A stretch of 64,000 nt of DNA, from the NCBI RefSeq assembly GCF_036242395.1, contig NZ_CP108458.1, forward strand, positions 2,852,001 to 2,916,000. Reading direction: 5' to 3'. The notes under the pieces are model-generated. The model did not search any database and had not been told where the DNA came from. It saw nothing but the letters and a program-made list of their open reading frames with translations. Made by a program: the position numbers and the translations under genes. Within the stretch, counting starts at the first letter, position 1. Each line of letters starts with the position of its first letter. The stretch comes from Kitasatospora sp. NBC_01266. Lineage in GTDB: Bacteria > Actinomycetota > Actinomycetes > Streptomycetales > Streptomycetaceae. This document shows, in pieces, positions 63,756-64,000 of this stretch.

Positions 63756-64000
63756 ATGAGTACCAGGATCAAGCACCTGCACATCGCGCTGCTCGGCGGC
63801 GCCGGCCTGGCGCTGCTGCCGTGGATCGTCGTGCTGGCGCTGACCCTGCACCACGCGGCCGGCTGGGTCGTCCTGGACGTCGCCGAGGCCGCCGCGCTGC
63901 TCGGCGCGGCCCGGCTGCTGCGCACCGGCCACCGCCTGCACCGACCGGTCGCCGCGCTGGCCGCCGTCCTGCTGCTGGCCGACGCCGGGTGGGACGTCGG
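63756..64000 (+). CDS. Membrane protein, 3' end missing
   Basis: ATG 63756 follows GGGGGGATCGCG. The 81 visible codons encode MSTRIKHLHIALLGGAG, a hydrophobic segment (LALLPWIVVLALTL), a short loop, a second segment (VVLDVAEAAALLGAARLL), a basic loop and the start of a third (VAALAAVLLLADAGW). The gene runs off the window. Some small actinobacterial membrane proteins look like this, but I cannot name a family. Confidence 0.65.
   Translation, partial: MSTRIKHLHIALLGGAGLALLPWIVVLALTLHHAAGWVVLDVAEAAALLGAARLLRTGHRLHRPVAALAAVLLLADAGWDV

Overview
This 64-kb window is high-G+C actinobacterial chromosome, almost certainly from Streptomyces or a close relative such as Kitasatospora. Signs are the strong G/C preference at third codon positions, frequent GTG starts, several apparently leaderless promoters, two rare TTA (bldA-type) codons, and a gene order (aceE, fasR-fabDHPF, hrdA, dnaG, dgt, ppdK) that I recall from the core of Streptomyces chromosomes. 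I see no insertion sequence, prophage, CRISPR array or secondary-metabolite cluster.

Layout. 1-8 kb: a Ter stress island (a TerD protein with a Pro/Gly/Tyr tail, a TerA-like protein, a TerD-DUF475/TerC-like pair, a third TerD) that surrounds an AfsK-like serine/threonine kinase with a beta-propeller sensor, plus a DUF2637 membrane protein. 8-13 kb: an AhpE-type peroxiredoxin, DUF3052 and aceE (pyruvate dehydrogenase E1). 13-19 kb: a TetR regulator, a secreted hydrolase, a MerR-aldo/keto reductase operon, a serine hydrolase and a pirin. 19-25 kb: the fatty-acid synthase operon fasR, fabD, fabH, acpP, fabF, with DUF3145. 25-30 kb: a MarR/oxidoreductase divergent pair and an ArsR-Mg2+ P-type ATPase operon. 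30-37 kb: an FtsW/RodA protein with a long disordered tail, an LCP cell-wall ligase whose gene has a TTA codon, a CAU tRNA, two tandem trypsin-like lipoproteins and two tandem tRNA-Asn genes. 37-45 kb: a sugar kinase, glutamate decarboxylase, a group 2 sigma factor (HrdA-like), DNA primase and dGTPase. 45-50 kb: two drug-efflux-type MFS transporters, each next to its own regulator and paired palindromic operators. 50-55 kb: a GDSL lipoprotein, PAC2, a GNAT acetyltransferase, an AbiEi-like/DUF559 protein, a membrane protein-winged-helix pair with a perfect palindrome, and a secreted RNase Sa-type ribonuclease. 55-64 kb: ppdK, dusB, and a DUF4097/two-component operon.

How the genes fit together. 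Central carbon flow (aceE, ppdK) lies close to the acyl-chain builder (fab operon) under its own activator. A second theme is the envelope: FtsW-like and LCP proteins, a LiaFSR-like three-gene set, extracytoplasmic proteases and the DUF475/TerC-like membrane protein. A third is local one-component regulation: TetR, MerR, MarR and ArsR-type genes each lie beside their likely target and a visible palindromic site. Functions come from family resemblance read by eye; no database search was run. Start codons were chosen by ribosome-binding sites, overlaps and family length.
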